From Marininema halotolerans (lineage in GTDB: Bacteria > Bacillota > Bacilli > Thermoactinomycetales > DSM-45169), in the NCBI RefSeq assembly GCF_900116235.1, contig NZ_FPAA01000007.1, positions 124,001 to 188,000 of the forward strand: a stretch of 64,000 nt of DNA. Reading direction: 5' to 3'. The notes under the pieces are model-generated. The model was given only the letters and a program-made list of their open reading frames with translations. It was not told the origin of the DNA and did not search any database. Below are positions 8,028-15,914 of this stretch, in pieces (position 1 is the first letter of the stretch; each line of letters starts with the position of its first letter). Made by a program: the position numbers and the translations under genes.

Positions 8028-8432
8028 GCCTTAGTCTCCTTTTCCCTTAATTCTCTAGATGAATAAATGCGACTACTTCACAGCTATTAACCATTTGACA
8101 TAAGGAGTGGAAATTCCTCTCCTGAGAGGAAAAAATTCAAATGGCAATATTTTTCTTTTTAGTAAGTTAATAAGATAAATGAGTAAAGGAACAGAGCGGT
8201 GGGTAATGAGGTCAAAAAGAATGGATGGTGACGGAATGAGCAAAACATTGAGAACAATTCCTAATTGATAAAGAGTCCAATCTTGTATTGACTTTGATTT
8301 GAAACATGTTATTTTAGTAAGTGCGTAGAAACAAATTGTGAATTGAATCGGGTGAGTTTATACTGGATCTTGTCCGGGAAATTACATAAGCGGATTATTT
8401 ATATCTGCGATATTTAAGGAGGAAATGAACAA
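8028..8432. other. 405-base divergent intergenic region
   Basis: Separates the 5'-nucleotidase (leftward) from peroxiredoxin (rightward). Apart from a sigma-A-like promoter near 8288 I see no ORF or RNA gene. No PerR-type TTATAATnATTATAA box was found. Confidence 0.4.
8288..8315 (+). promoter_or_regulatory. possible sigma-A promoter of peroxiredoxin
   Basis: TTGACT at 8288-8293, 16-nt spacer, TATTTT at 8310-8315. About 120 nt upstream of the start codon. Confidence 0.35.
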
Positions 8433-8972
8433 ATGGCATCCCGTTTAGTAGGGCTTCCAGCCCCTCATTTTGAAATGAAAAGCACCAAGAACTTGGAGAC
8501 CTTGGCAGAGAAAGTTTCCCTTTCTGACTACGAAGGTCAATGGTTAGTTCTTTTCTTCTATCCAAAGGATTTTACGTTTGTTTGTCCCACTGAAATTACT
8601 GCGCTTTCGGATCGTTACGCAGATTTTGCAGATAACGATTGTGAGATCATTGGGGTAAGTACTGACACCGAATTCGTACACCGTGCATGGATTAACACCC
8701 CTCGGGATGAAAATGGTCTCGGTCATCTAAACTATCCATTGGCTGCTGATCCGACTCATCGCGTTAGCCGTGATTATGGCGTATTAAATGAAGATGAAGG
8801 TGTGGCTCTCCGCGGTCTCTTCATCATCGATCCAGAAGGTACGGTTCGCTACCAAGTGGTCACCGATGATAATGTGGGTCGCAGTGTGGACGAGACTCTG
8901 CGTGTCCTACAAGCGCTTCAAACGGGTGGACTTTGTGGTGCTGATTGGAAGCCGGGCCAAAGCAATCTGTAA
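8433..8972 (+). CDS. typical 2-Cys peroxiredoxin (AhpC/TSA family)
   Basis: 179 aa, full length for the family. Reduces hydrogen peroxide and organic peroxides in the cytoplasm. The peroxidatic Cys51 is in FYPKDFTFVCPTE and the resolving Cys168 in the C-terminal GLCGADWKPG, so it is a dimeric 2-Cys enzyme that needs a thiol reductant such as AhpF or thioredoxin; no ahpF gene is adjacent. Ribosome site AAGGAGG precedes ATG 8433. A hairpin at 8990 separates it from the thioredoxin-like gene 3', which might still supply reducing power. Confidence 0.93.
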   Translation: MASRLVGLPAPHFEMKSTKNLETLAEKVSLSDYEGQWLVLFFYPKDFTFVCPTEITALSDRYADFADNDCEIIGVSTDTEFVHRAWINTPRDENGLGHLNYPLAADPTHRVSRDYGVLNEDEGVALRGLFIIDPEGTVRYQVVTDDNVGRSVDETLRVLQALQTGGLCGADWKPGQSNL

Positions 8973-8989
8973 TTCATTGGAGTGAAAAG

Positions 8990-9023
8990 GGAGAGGGCCT
9001 AACGTTGTCGTTAGGCCCTCTCC
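8990..9023 (+). terminator. 15-bp stem hairpin after peroxiredoxin
   Basis: Perfect 15-bp stem (8990-9004 with 9009-9023, core GAGAGGGCCTAACG) and a TTGT loop. The bases after it are not T-rich, so it may be a leaky terminator or an RNA-stabilising hairpin. Confidence 0.6.
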
Positions 9024-9088
9024 GTAAAAGTGAATAAAAGTTCACTTAATTGGATATTTTTTTGTTGTGAAGAAGGAGGTTGAACACG

Positions 9089-9541
9089 ATGGCTTTACGA
9101 TTACGGTCAGATTTGCCAGAGCTCAAAGGAGCGACGGAGTGGATTAATGGTGAGGTTCATCAGGAGAGTTTGGCTGGGAACCCCGTGCTCATCCATTTTT
9201 GGTCGGTAAGCTGTGGTTTATGTAAGACAAGCATGCCTGATGTATTAAAGATCCGAGATGATTATAAGGATAAGGGATTGCAAGTGATTGGAATCCATAT
9301 GCCTCGATCGGAGAAAGATACCAATGTTGACCTCGTCAAGGAAACGATTGAAAAGCATGAGATGACTCATCCACAGGCGGTCGATAATCAACATGCGATT
9401 GTCGATGCTTTTGAAAATGAGTTCGTTCCTGCTTTCTTCCTCTATGACGAAGAAGGTAAGCTACGTCACCGTTCTGCTGGTGAAAAAGCGCTATCTATGA
9501 TGAAAAAGCCCTTGGAACGTGTCCTAGGGACTACCGAGTAG
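9089..9541 (+). CDS. thioredoxin-fold redoxin, TlpA/AhpC-TSA-like
   Basis: 150 aa from ATG 9089, 10 nt after AAGGAGG; the in-frame TTG 9080 is too close to that site. Thioredoxin fold with active site [13 protein letters not shown] (Cys42 and Cys45), then [13 protein letters not shown] and the cis-Pro loop region [12 protein letters not shown]. No signal peptide or lipobox, so it is cytoplasmic, unlike classical TlpA. Stop to next start is 13 nt, so it is cotranscribed with gcvH. A thioredoxin-like gene beside gcvH is also seen in Bacillus (yusE-gcvH), supporting a link to lipoyl or glycine-cleavage chemistry. Confidence 0.85.
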   Translation: MALRLRSDLPELKGATEWINGEVHQESLAGNPVLIHFWSVSCGLCKTSMPDVLKIRDDYKDKGLQVIGIHMPRSEKDTNVDLVKETIEKHEMTHPQAVDNQHAIVDAFENEFVPAFFLYDEEGKLRHRSAGEKALSMMKKPLERVLGTTE

Positions 9542-9554
9542 TGGAGGGAATCTG

Positions 9555-9941
9555 ATGAATCTACCAAAGGAATTTCGCTACAGTGATGAACACGAGTGGG
9601 TTAAGCAAGAAGGTGGCAATAAGGTGAGGATTGGGATTACCGACTTTGCGCAATCAGAGCTAGGGGATATCGTATTCGTAGAGCTACCTGAGGTAGGCGA
9701 CGAGTTGGAAGCTAATTCTCCTTTTGGTAGCGTTGAATCGGTGAAAACCGTTTCTGAACTCTATGCACCTGTCAGCGGGAAAGTTGTAGAGATCAATGAA
9801 GACCTTGAGGATTCACCAGAGAATGTAAATACCGCTCCTTATGAAGGGGGTTGGATGGTCGTTGTTGAAATGACAGACGACGCTGGCCTCGAGAAGTTGA
9901 TGGATGCGGATAAGTACCAAGCGATGGTCTCTGAAGATTAA
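9555..9941 (+). CDS. gcvH: glycine cleavage system H protein
   Basis: 128 aa, normal length. Carries the lipoyl arm of the glycine cleavage complex, shuttling the aminomethyl group between the P, T and L proteins; in Bacillus it also serves as the entry point for lipoic acid assembly and transfer to other lipoyl domains. The lipoylated Lys64 lies in [11 protein letters not shown], followed by the mirror half [13 protein letters not shown]. The start [11 protein letters not shown] is typical. The other gcv genes are not in the window. The gene follows the thioredoxin-like gene by 13 nt and ends before a terminator at 9966. The E2 subunit of the pdh operon (41.3 kb) is a likely lipoyl recipient. 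Confidence 0.96.
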   Translation: MNLPKEFRYSDEHEWVKQEGGNKVRIGITDFAQSELGDIVFVELPEVGDELEANSPFGSVESVKTVSELYAPVSGKVVEINEDLEDSPENVNTAPYEGGWMVVVEMTDDAGLEKLMDADKYQAMVSED

Positions 9942-9965
9942 AAGTGGTTGCTCTAAAGTGGGTAA

Positions 9966-10010
9966 ATAAAAAATGACGTTCCTCTACTTATGTGGGGCGT
10001 CATTTTTTAT
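9966..10010 (+). terminator. intrinsic terminator of the redoxin-gcvH unit
   Basis: AAAAAATGACG ... CGTCATTTTTT stem with inner CC/GG pairs and a long T-run. Confidence 0.85.
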
Positions 10011-10113
10011 TTGTGATGAGCGTTTCAAGGTCTAGTATGAGTCAAATGCAATCGTTGTATTGAGTGATGTGTAATCAATGAACATTCGTTTTTGGATATA
10101 GATCGAACAGAAT

Positions 10114-10147
10114 GTCCAAGCGCTTTTCTAGTTGGATCCATATGCTA
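10114..10147 (+). promoter_or_regulatory. SigE/SigK-like promoter with upstream GTCCA motif, DUF1259 gene 1
   Basis: GTCCA (10114-10118), exactly 20 nt, then CATATGCTA (10139-10147), which fits the CATAnnnTA -10 consensus of the mother-cell sigma factor SigK. The same arrangement with the same 20-nt spacing precedes the two downstream paralogues. ATG is 30 nt further on. Confidence 0.6.
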
Positions 10148-10176
10148 TTCTATCAAACTAGGAAAGAAGGGGTCCT

Positions 10177-10992
10177 ATGGGAGGAGTATCCGTCCCTTGT
10201 CAACAACTTGCGACTATATTAAAAGGGCGTGTTTCCACAATTGTAACGCCGGGAACCTGTACAGTAACCAATATCCGTACCTTTAAGATGACGATACGGG
10301 GTCGCCCCACTACCGATGGTCTCAATAACATTTTTTACATGCAAAATAATAATCTCAATATGGGTTTTCTCTCGTTACTTCCTCGGGAAGTGACAAGAAC
10401 CGTCAATCAATTGCTGCAACAAGGGATTACCGTGACAGGAATCAACCCGTTTTCGATATTTGCTCGTCCGAATATCATTACGGTGTATTTTCAATCAGTA
10501 GAACCTGCCATTCGGTTTGCTGGGAAAATGAGAAGGGTGCTCAATACGTTAACGAATTTAGCGCCCGATCTTCCACAACCACCACCCACCCCTGCGTTTC
10601 GGCGGTTGTGCGAAGAGTTTAGTCGAATAATAGGTGGTAATCAAGTTACAGATATTATTGGGTCTTCTTGTGAAGTGTTGATTCTACGGGACTTGGTATT
10701 CCGTGTCATGGGAAAACTTGCAACCAACCCAGGAGTACGCTTCCTTAATTTTTCCTTTGATCAATTGGATGCTCAAGGAAGGTCTCTTTGTATTGGTGAA
10801 GTTGCCCTGTTACGAAGGGAAGTCACCCCCTATCTCAAGCAGATAAGTAATCAGCCTGGGGTTACTATCTCACCGTTAGTGAGCCCCAAATTTACGATCC
10901 CTGCTCTCGTGATTTTAAAGTATAGCGCAGTTGAGAATCCACTTACCTTTGCCAGAACTTCACGGGAAGCAATTTCTGTATTATCTCGATGA
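10177..10992 (+). CDS. two-domain DUF1259 protein, paralogue 1
   Basis: 271 aa made of two DUF1259 (LppY/LpqO-type) halves. The first (about 8-125) starts CQQLATILKGRVS and has the family signature of a GRPTT turn, LNMGFLSLLPREV and FQSVEPAIRFAGKMRRVL. A Pro-rich linker (PDLPQPPPTPAF) leads to the second half (about 144-271): LCEEFSRIIGG, FSFDQLDAQGRSLCIGEVALLRREV and NPLTFARTSREAISVL. Function of DUF1259 is not known. No signal peptide, so the protein is made in the cytoplasm, perhaps of the mother cell. First of three tandem copies, each a separate unit with its own promoter-like element. It is the most divergent of the three, with a shorter loop near residue 50. Confidence 0.85.
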   Translation: MGGVSVPCQQLATILKGRVSTIVTPGTCTVTNIRTFKMTIRGRPTTDGLNNIFYMQNNNLNMGFLSLLPREVTRTVNQLLQQGITVTGINPFSIFARPNIITVYFQSVEPAIRFAGKMRRVLNTLTNLAPDLPQPPPTPAFRRLCEEFSRIIGGNQVTDIIGSSCEVLILRDLVFRVMGKLATNPGVRFLNFSFDQLDAQGRSLCIGEVALLRREVTPYLKQISNQPGVTISPLVSPKFTIPALVILKYSAVENPLTFARTSREAISVLSR

Positions 10993-11060
10993 ATTCGGAT
11001 CTCAGTTAGCGAATGGATAGGGTGGAAAAGTATCAAGATAGGTTTTATTCAAAAAAATAC

Positions 11061-11100
11061 AAAAACGACAACCCTATTTTTAGGGAGCGTCGTTTTTTTT
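11061..11100 (+). terminator. terminator of DUF1259 gene 1
   Basis: AAAAACGAC ... GTCGTTTTT outer stem with inner CCCTA/TAGGG and an 8-base T-run. Nearly the same hairpin follows paralogue 2. Confidence 0.85.
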
Positions 11101-11177
11101 TGTGAGTTATTCAGCGTAATTAACCATCTTCCTTTAGTAAGCGTCTTCGCCTTTTTAGGTCCATACTTTCATAGTGC

Positions 11178-11211
11178 GTCCACTCCTTTTTTCTATTCTT
11201 TTCATATACTA
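11178..11211 (+). promoter_or_regulatory. SigE/SigK-like promoter with upstream GTCCA motif, DUF1259 gene 2
   Basis: GTCCA (11178-11182), 20 nt, CATATACTA (11203-11211). Start codon is 30 nt downstream, as in paralogue 1. Confidence 0.6.
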
Positions 11212-11240
11212 ATCTATCACGCTAGGAAAGAAGGGATCCT

Positions 11241-12071
11241 ATGGGAGGGACTTCGATTTTATGTCAGCGTCTTGCTACCATATTAAAGGGGAAGGTTTCT
11301 GCGATTGTTACACCAGGAACTTGTGCGGTAACCAATATCCGTACTTTTAAAATGACCGTACAAGGTCGCCCCACCACAGACGGTCTGAATAACATTTTTT
11401 TCATGCAAAAAACCAATGTGCCCAATCAAACACTCAACTTGGGTTTCTTAGCGTTACTTCCAGGGGAAGTAACCAGGGCAGTCAATGGGCTCATTCAACA
11501 AGGAATTACCGTGTCAGGAATTGCCCCTTTTATCTTTAGAGCTCGTCCCAATATGATTAATGTCTTCTTTCAATCCCTAGAGCCTCCGATTCAGTTCGCT
11601 AGAAAAATGAGGCGAGTGTTGAACACGCTCCCCAATCTAGCTCCCGATCTCCCAGAACCCCCACCTACGCCTGCCTTTCGGCGCTTATGTGATCAATTTA
11701 GTCGGATAATAGGTGGGAATCAAGTTACTGAAATTATTGGCACCTCTTGTGAATTGGTTCGTCTACGAAATTTGAACGCCATTGTTATGGGACAACGAGC
11801 AACGTCTCCAATTGTACGCTTTCTTAACTTTTCCTTTGATCAATTGGACTCCCAAGGAAGAGCATTGTGCATAGGTACCGTGACGCTGTTGCGAAGAGAA
11901 GTTAATCCTTATCTCAATCAGCTAAGAAATCAGCCTGGAATTACTATCTCACCATTAGTGAGCCGCTTCTTTTCGAATCCGGACCTTGTTTATTTGACTT
12001 ACGATGCCGTGGAACGACCCCTTACCTTTGCTCGAATTTCTCGGCAGGCGATCTCTGTATTATCGGTGTGA
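11241..12071 (+). CDS. two-domain DUF1259 protein, paralogue 2
   Basis: 276 aa, same architecture as its neighbours: first DUF1259 half (CQRLATILKGKVS to FARKMRRVLNTL), Pro-rich linker PDLPEPPPTPAFRRLC, second half ending RPLTFARISRQAISVL. Closer to paralogue 3 than to 1: both have the insert QKT..PNQTLN, RNLN and MGQRATxPIVRFLNFSFDQLD. Cysteines at the start of each half and in LCIG are kept in all three copies, which suggests a structural or metal-related need. Function unknown. The start is fixed by the conserved MGG N-terminus and the GAAAGAAGGG ribosome site. Confidence 0.85.
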   Translation: MGGTSILCQRLATILKGKVSAIVTPGTCAVTNIRTFKMTVQGRPTTDGLNNIFFMQKTNVPNQTLNLGFLALLPGEVTRAVNGLIQQGITVSGIAPFIFRARPNMINVFFQSLEPPIQFARKMRRVLNTLPNLAPDLPEPPPTPAFRRLCDQFSRIIGGNQVTEIIGTSCELVRLRNLNAIVMGQRATSPIVRFLNFSFDQLDSQGRALCIGTVTLLRREVNPYLNQLRNQPGITISPLVSRFFSNPDLVYLTYDAVERPLTFARISRQAISVLSV

Positions 12072-12103
12072 TACGAGATCTTAAATGGTTGTTTGAAATC
12101 ACT

Positions 12104-12137
12104 AAAAACGACAACCCTTATGGGAGTGTCGTTTTTT
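12104..12137 (+). terminator. terminator of DUF1259 gene 2
   Basis: AAAAACGACA ... TGTCGTTTTTT with inner CCC/GGG, close in sequence to the terminator of paralogue 1, so the duplicated unit included its terminator. Confidence 0.85.
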
Positions 12138-12216
12138 AGATCGAGGTTGTCATTGTTCGTTGTATCGATGATCCATAGAGTACGACCCTTCCCTTTTTAG
12201 ATATCCTGTCATCAAT

Positions 12217-12250
12217 GTCCATTCCCTTTTTCCGACCGGTTCATATGCTA
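12217..12250 (+). promoter_or_regulatory. SigE/SigK-like promoter with upstream GTCCA motif, DUF1259 gene 3
   Basis: GTCCA (12217-12221), 20 nt, CATATGCTA (12242-12250). Start codon 30 nt downstream, the same spacing as in the other two copies. Confidence 0.6.
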
Positions 12251-12279
12251 ATTGATCACACATGGAAAGAGGGGGTCAT

Positions 12280-13110
12280 ATGGGAGGGGTATCGGTTTCC
12301 TGTCAACAACTAGCTACCCTACTGAAGGGACGAGTTTCTTCTCTTGATACACCTGGAACCTGTACAGTGACCAATATTCGTACCTTTAAAATGACGGTAC
12401 GGGGTCGCCCCACCACAGATGGACTCAATAATATTTTCTTTATGCAAAAAACCCAGGACCCAAATCAAACCTTAAATATGGGCTTTCTCGCATTGCTCCC
12501 AAGGGAAGTGACGCGTGTAACCAATGCCCTGATCCAACAGGGGATTACCGTGCCTGGGATTGCTCCCTTCACTTTTTTTGCGCATCCTAATATTATTAAT
12601 CTTTCCTTTCAATCAATCGAACCTTCCATCCAGTTCGCAAGGAAAATGAGAAGGGTGTTAAAAACGTTAACGAATTTAGCTCCAGACATGCCAGAACCTC
12701 CACCTACTCCGGCGTTTCGTGCCCTTTGTAATCAATTTAGTCGCATCATTGGTGGTCCAAATCGGATGGACATTATTGGGTCCTCTTGTGAAGTAGTCCG
12801 TCTACGAAATCTGAATGTGACGGTTATGGGACAACGTGCAACCAATCCGATTGTGCGCTTCCTTAATTTTTCCTTTGATCAACTGGATGCTCAAGGAAAA
12901 TCCCTTTGCATTGGGGCTGTGACGCTATTGCAAAGAGAAGTGACTCCTTTTCTTAAGCAGTTACAGAACCAACCCGGGATCACTCTTACGCCATTAGTGA
13001 GCCGTTACTTTACCAATCCCAATCTCACTTATTTGACGTATGTAGCCATTGAACGACCGCTTACGTTTGCTCGAATTTCTCGGCAAGCGATCTCTGTATT
13101 ATCAAGATGA
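12280..13110 (+). CDS. two-domain DUF1259 protein, paralogue 3
   Basis: 276 aa. The open frame extends to an ATG at 12262, but alignment with the other copies (MGGVSVSCQQL) and the GAAAGAGGGGG ribosome site place the start at 12280. Same two DUF1259 halves, with linker PDMPEPPPTPAFRALC. It differs mainly in surface positions. No clear terminator like those of copies 1 and 2 follows. Three copies with matching promoters suggest a dosage need or subunits of one structure made late in sporulation; this is inference. Confidence 0.85.
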   Translation: MGGVSVSCQQLATLLKGRVSSLDTPGTCTVTNIRTFKMTVRGRPTTDGLNNIFFMQKTQDPNQTLNMGFLALLPREVTRVTNALIQQGITVPGIAPFTFFAHPNIINLSFQSIEPSIQFARKMRRVLKTLTNLAPDMPEPPPTPAFRALCNQFSRIIGGPNRMDIIGSSCEVVRLRNLNVTVMGQRATNPIVRFLNFSFDQLDAQGKSLCIGAVTLLQREVTPFLKQLQNQPGITLTPLVSRYFTNPNLTYLTYVAIERPLTFARISRQAISVLSR

Positions 13111-13360
13111 AGTCAATCAATAATGAGAGGAATCGAAAAAAAAGGCGGCTAACTAACAAAGCAGCATAATGGTCTAAAAATTATTACTATAAGCGTATAT
13201 GTCGAATTACGTCTTATTTTCTCCTTTGAGGTCGTGGATTCGTCATTTTTCGTAGTTGGAAATAGGTTTTCGATTATTGGGAATGTGGTAAAATATCGTT
13301 AACAAACGGTGAAGGATCCCTTTATTTACTGAACATTTCGACCTAAGGAGGCGGGGGGAC

Positions 13361-13777
13361 ATGGGTTTTTGTTGCGGAGCTACGATGGTCGGTGCAGTGG
13401 GTACATTACGACAGGGTTCGACATTGGTGCATAATGCTCCCCTGCTTTATTGTCCGGTTTGTCATCAAGTACAGGTTCATTATTCCGCGCAGGAAGAATT
13501 TGACCTGATGATGGAATATGCTCAGAGTGATGGTACTCAGCATGTAAACTTAAAGGAATACATTGATGAACACATGATTGCTGAGTGGAAAGAATCGTGT
13601 ACAAGTTTTCAACAGGGACAATCTGAATCGATCCTACGTGAGCAGATTGATATGGCTCTTGACTTGATGGGAGTTGCTAAACAAATAGAGGATCATGAAT
13701 GGGAAAAGGCACTCAAAGGTCGTTTGCAAGTGTTGGGGGAACGCTTCAATCAATTGCAAAAACAGGCTAACTGTTAA
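13361..13777 (+). CDS. hypothetical protein with CxxC zinc-finger-like N-terminus
   Basis: 138 aa. N-terminal MGFCCGATMVG and YCPVCHQVQVHY give a CC pair and a CPVC knuckle, resembling YgiT-type zinc ribbons. The remainder is helical and charged, with a probable coiled coil (IDMALDLMGVAKQIEDHEWEKALKGRLQ) and a last residue Cys. Ribosome site AAGGAGGCGGGG precedes the ATG. The sequence contains no HTH that I can see. It may be a small metal-binding regulator or adaptor; family not recognised. It converges on the GNAT gene across a shared terminator. Confidence 0.6.
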   Translation: MGFCCGATMVGAVGTLRQGSTLVHNAPLLYCPVCHQVQVHYSAQEEFDLMMEYAQSDGTQHVNLKEYIDEHMIAEWKESCTSFQQGQSESILREQIDMALDLMGVAKQIEDHEWEKALKGRLQVLGERFNQLQKQANC

Positions 13778-13783
13778 CAAATA

Positions 13784-13829
13784 AGAGGGTAGTGGTTCGA
13801 TCCAATAGGATCCCCACTCCCCTCTTTTT
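13784..13829. terminator. bidirectional terminator
   Basis: AGAGGG-AGTGG pairs with CCACT-CCCCTCT and an inner GATCC/GGATC; T-run on the + strand. Located between convergent genes. Confidence 0.65.
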
Positions 13830-13840
13830 GCTAATCCCTT

Positions 13841-14707
13841 TTAACCGGAAGGAACTAGGCGTTCCATGGCCAATTGTTCGAAGGTATGTTCGAATCCTAG
13901 ATCTTTCAGCAAAGGGAGGACCGGATGATTGGCTGGAATATTAAGAGCCGCACGAGAATGATTTCCTGGTTGGAGCAGGGGATAGAGAGTGGCTAGGAGA
14001 ATACGTTCTGGATCCGGGTGAGTCGGATGGACGGCTGTTTGCAGTAGATTCATAGACGTCCGCTTTCCCCGTTCATCAAGGGTCATGCGATAAAGTGAAT
14101 AACCAACGGGTTGATTTTCTTCATCCTCAACAATCCAAGCTTCAGTATGGATTCCATTCATCCATTGGCATTGCCAAGGCGATTCATGTTGGTAAAAGGA
14201 AAGAGATCCGATCTCTTGCCGAGTAGCGCATCGAAGGGGATCGTTAGGGAGGGGGATAGGGGCCTGAATATCAGGATGGCGCAAGACGTGTAGACGCCCG
14301 ATTTCTTTATACCCTAAACCCTGATAAAGGCGAATTGCTGGTTCGTTTTCGGAGAGAACTTCCAAAAAGGCACGTTGAATACCTTGTTTTGCATAGGTGT
14401 TGATCACTTCTTCCATCAGAAGTTGACCAACCCCTTGATTGCGATAGCGAGGAACGATGCCAGTTCCCCCATTCCATGCGATGGATTCACCTTGATGAAT
14501 TCGTGTACCGTTATAGACGAAACCGATGGGTTGATTCTCCTCCCATGCAATGACAGAAAGGGTTGGTGAAAGATTTTCCTCAGCATAACGTTGTACATAG
14601 CGAATTGGATCGGTGGTCATAGTGAGTGGATAGCCATGGAATCCTTCATTCCAAAGAGTTGTCCCGGCATCGAGTGTCAGTTGAGTTGCTGAAGAAAAAT
14701 GAAGCAA
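13841..14707 (-). CDS. GNAT N-acetyltransferase, two-domain
   Basis: 288 aa, starting with TTG at 14707 after a GGGAGGCG ribosome site. The first half (1-135) is a complete GNAT domain: the acetyl-CoA loop VPRYRNQGVGQLLMEEV (motif A, R/Q-x-x-G-x-G/A), then AFLEVLSENEPAIRLYQGLGYKE (motif B). The second half (150-288) looks like a degenerate GNAT domain (EENQPVGYSLYRMT, LLQTAVHPTHPD) without the loop signature, so one site is probably active. Substrate unknown. Divergent from panE. Confidence 0.85.
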   Translation of the reverse strand: MLHFSSATQLTLDAGTTLWNEGFHGYPLTMTTDPIRYVQRYAEENLSPTLSVIAWEENQPIGFVYNGTRIHQGESIAWNGGTGIVPRYRNQGVGQLLMEEVINTYAKQGIQRAFLEVLSENEPAIRLYQGLGYKEIGRLHVLRHPDIQAPIPLPNDPLRCATRQEIGSLSFYQHESPWQCQWMNGIHTEAWIVEDEENQPVGYSLYRMTLDERGKRTSMNLLQTAVHPTHPDPERILLATLYPLLQPGNHSRAALNIPANHPVLPLLKDLGFEHTFEQLAMERLVPSG

Positions 14708-14852
14708 TGGGTCACGCCTCCCTAAAACCTTTATTTCTGAATGGATTCGCTGAGAAGGATAGTTTTTCCTTCTCTTTGATAGAAAACCATTTAACTGAGT
14801 GTTATGAAGAATCGATTGGTCTCAATGACGGGAATATTAAGGAGGAATTGCT

Positions 14853-15782
14853 TTGCGAATATTGGTATTGGGTGCGGGTGCTGTCGGCGGTTATTTTGGA
14901 GGTCGTCTTCATGAAGCGGGACAAGATGTAACGTTCCTTGTCCGTCCCGGGCGTAAAAAACAAATGGATGAACAGGGGCTCGTGATACATAGTACCCATG
15001 GCGATTATCAGGCAAAAGTGAAGACCATATCAGCTGGAGAGCAAGCAGAGCCATTTGACGTGGTGTTGTTAAGCGTGAAGGCGTATCACTTAGAGCAATC
15101 CCTTATTGACCTTGCGCCTTATGTTGGCAAGAATACGATGGTGATTCCGCTGTTAAATGGCGTGACTCATCTAGCGAAGTTGGATGAAGCCTTTGGGGAA
15201 GAAAAGGTGATCGGGGGTCTATGCTTTATTGAAACCACCCTGAATGAAAAGGGAGAGATTGAACAATATAGCGAACAACATGACATCGTTTTTGGAGAAC
15301 GAGATGGTCAACGATCCGAGCGGGTAGAAAGGTTTAAGCGTGCCTTTGATCAAGCAAAAGCGACTGGATCACGAAGTGAAAAGATCAAGGTCTCGATGTG
15401 GCAAAAGTATCTTTTTATCGCTGTTTTCAGTGGTATCACCTCCTTGATGGGAGAAAGTATTGGACCGATTAGAGAAGCGCCTGGAGGAAGAGAGACCATT
15501 CGCGAGCTGGTTAGAGAGGTTGCGCTTATTGCTTATAACCAGGAGCCTGAATTGAACGAGGGTGTGGCTGAGATCACATTTTCCATCCTGGATCATTTGG
15601 ATGCTTCGATGAAAGCATCCATGTTACGTGATATTGAAAAGTACGGGGAAGTGGAGGCTGACCATTTGCATGGATCTCTTTTGAAAATGGCACCGGAAGG
15701 AGTAAGTCTTCCGCGTTTAACGATGGTCTATGCTTTTTTAAAGGTGTACGAAGGAAAGAGAAAGCAAGATCAAGGTCGATAA
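14853..15782 (+). CDS. panE: 2-dehydropantoate 2-reductase (ketopantoate reductase)
   Basis: 309 aa, TTG start at 14853 with AAGGAGG 7 nt upstream. Reduces 2-dehydropantoate to pantoate with NADPH for pantothenate and CoA synthesis. The N-terminal Rossmann motif is LGAGAVGGYFGGRL; the catalytic Lys is in VKAYHLEQS, and the NGV motif (PLLNGVTHL) follows. The C-terminal domain has the helical KVSMWQKYLFIAVFSGITSL, carrying the second conserved Lys region. Other pan genes are absent. Several paralogues of ApbA/PanE type exist in Bacilli, so the substrate could be another 2-ketoacid. Confidence 0.82.
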   Translation: MRILVLGAGAVGGYFGGRLHEAGQDVTFLVRPGRKKQMDEQGLVIHSTHGDYQAKVKTISAGEQAEPFDVVLLSVKAYHLEQSLIDLAPYVGKNTMVIPLLNGVTHLAKLDEAFGEEKVIGGLCFIETTLNEKGEIEQYSEQHDIVFGERDGQRSERVERFKRAFDQAKATGSRSEKIKVSMWQKYLFIAVFSGITSLMGESIGPIREAPGGRETIRELVREVALIAYNQEPELNEGVAEITFSILDHLDASMKASMLRDIEKYGEVEADHLHGSLLKMAPEGVSLPRLTMVYAFLKVYEGKRKQDQGR

Positions 15783-15814
15783 TCAAGAAGAATGATTCGT
15801 TGTGAATCGATGCA

Positions 15815-15861
15815 AAGTGGTTATTGGAAAGGATGGACGATTCCGATAGCCACTTTTTTTG
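15815..15861 (+). terminator. terminator of panE
   Basis: AGTGGTTAT-GGAA pairs with TTCC-ATAGCCACT, followed by seven T. Confidence 0.7.
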
Positions 15862-15876
15862 CGTGAATAAATAAAA

Positions 15877-15903
15877 AAACCTGCGCCAGTTTGGCGCAGG
15901 GAA
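15877..15903 (-). terminator. terminator of the Fe-alcohol dehydrogenase
   Basis: CCTGCGCC / GGCGCAGG with a 5-nt loop; on the minus strand it is followed by seven T. Confidence 0.85.
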
Positions 15904-15914
15904 ACGGGTGACCG

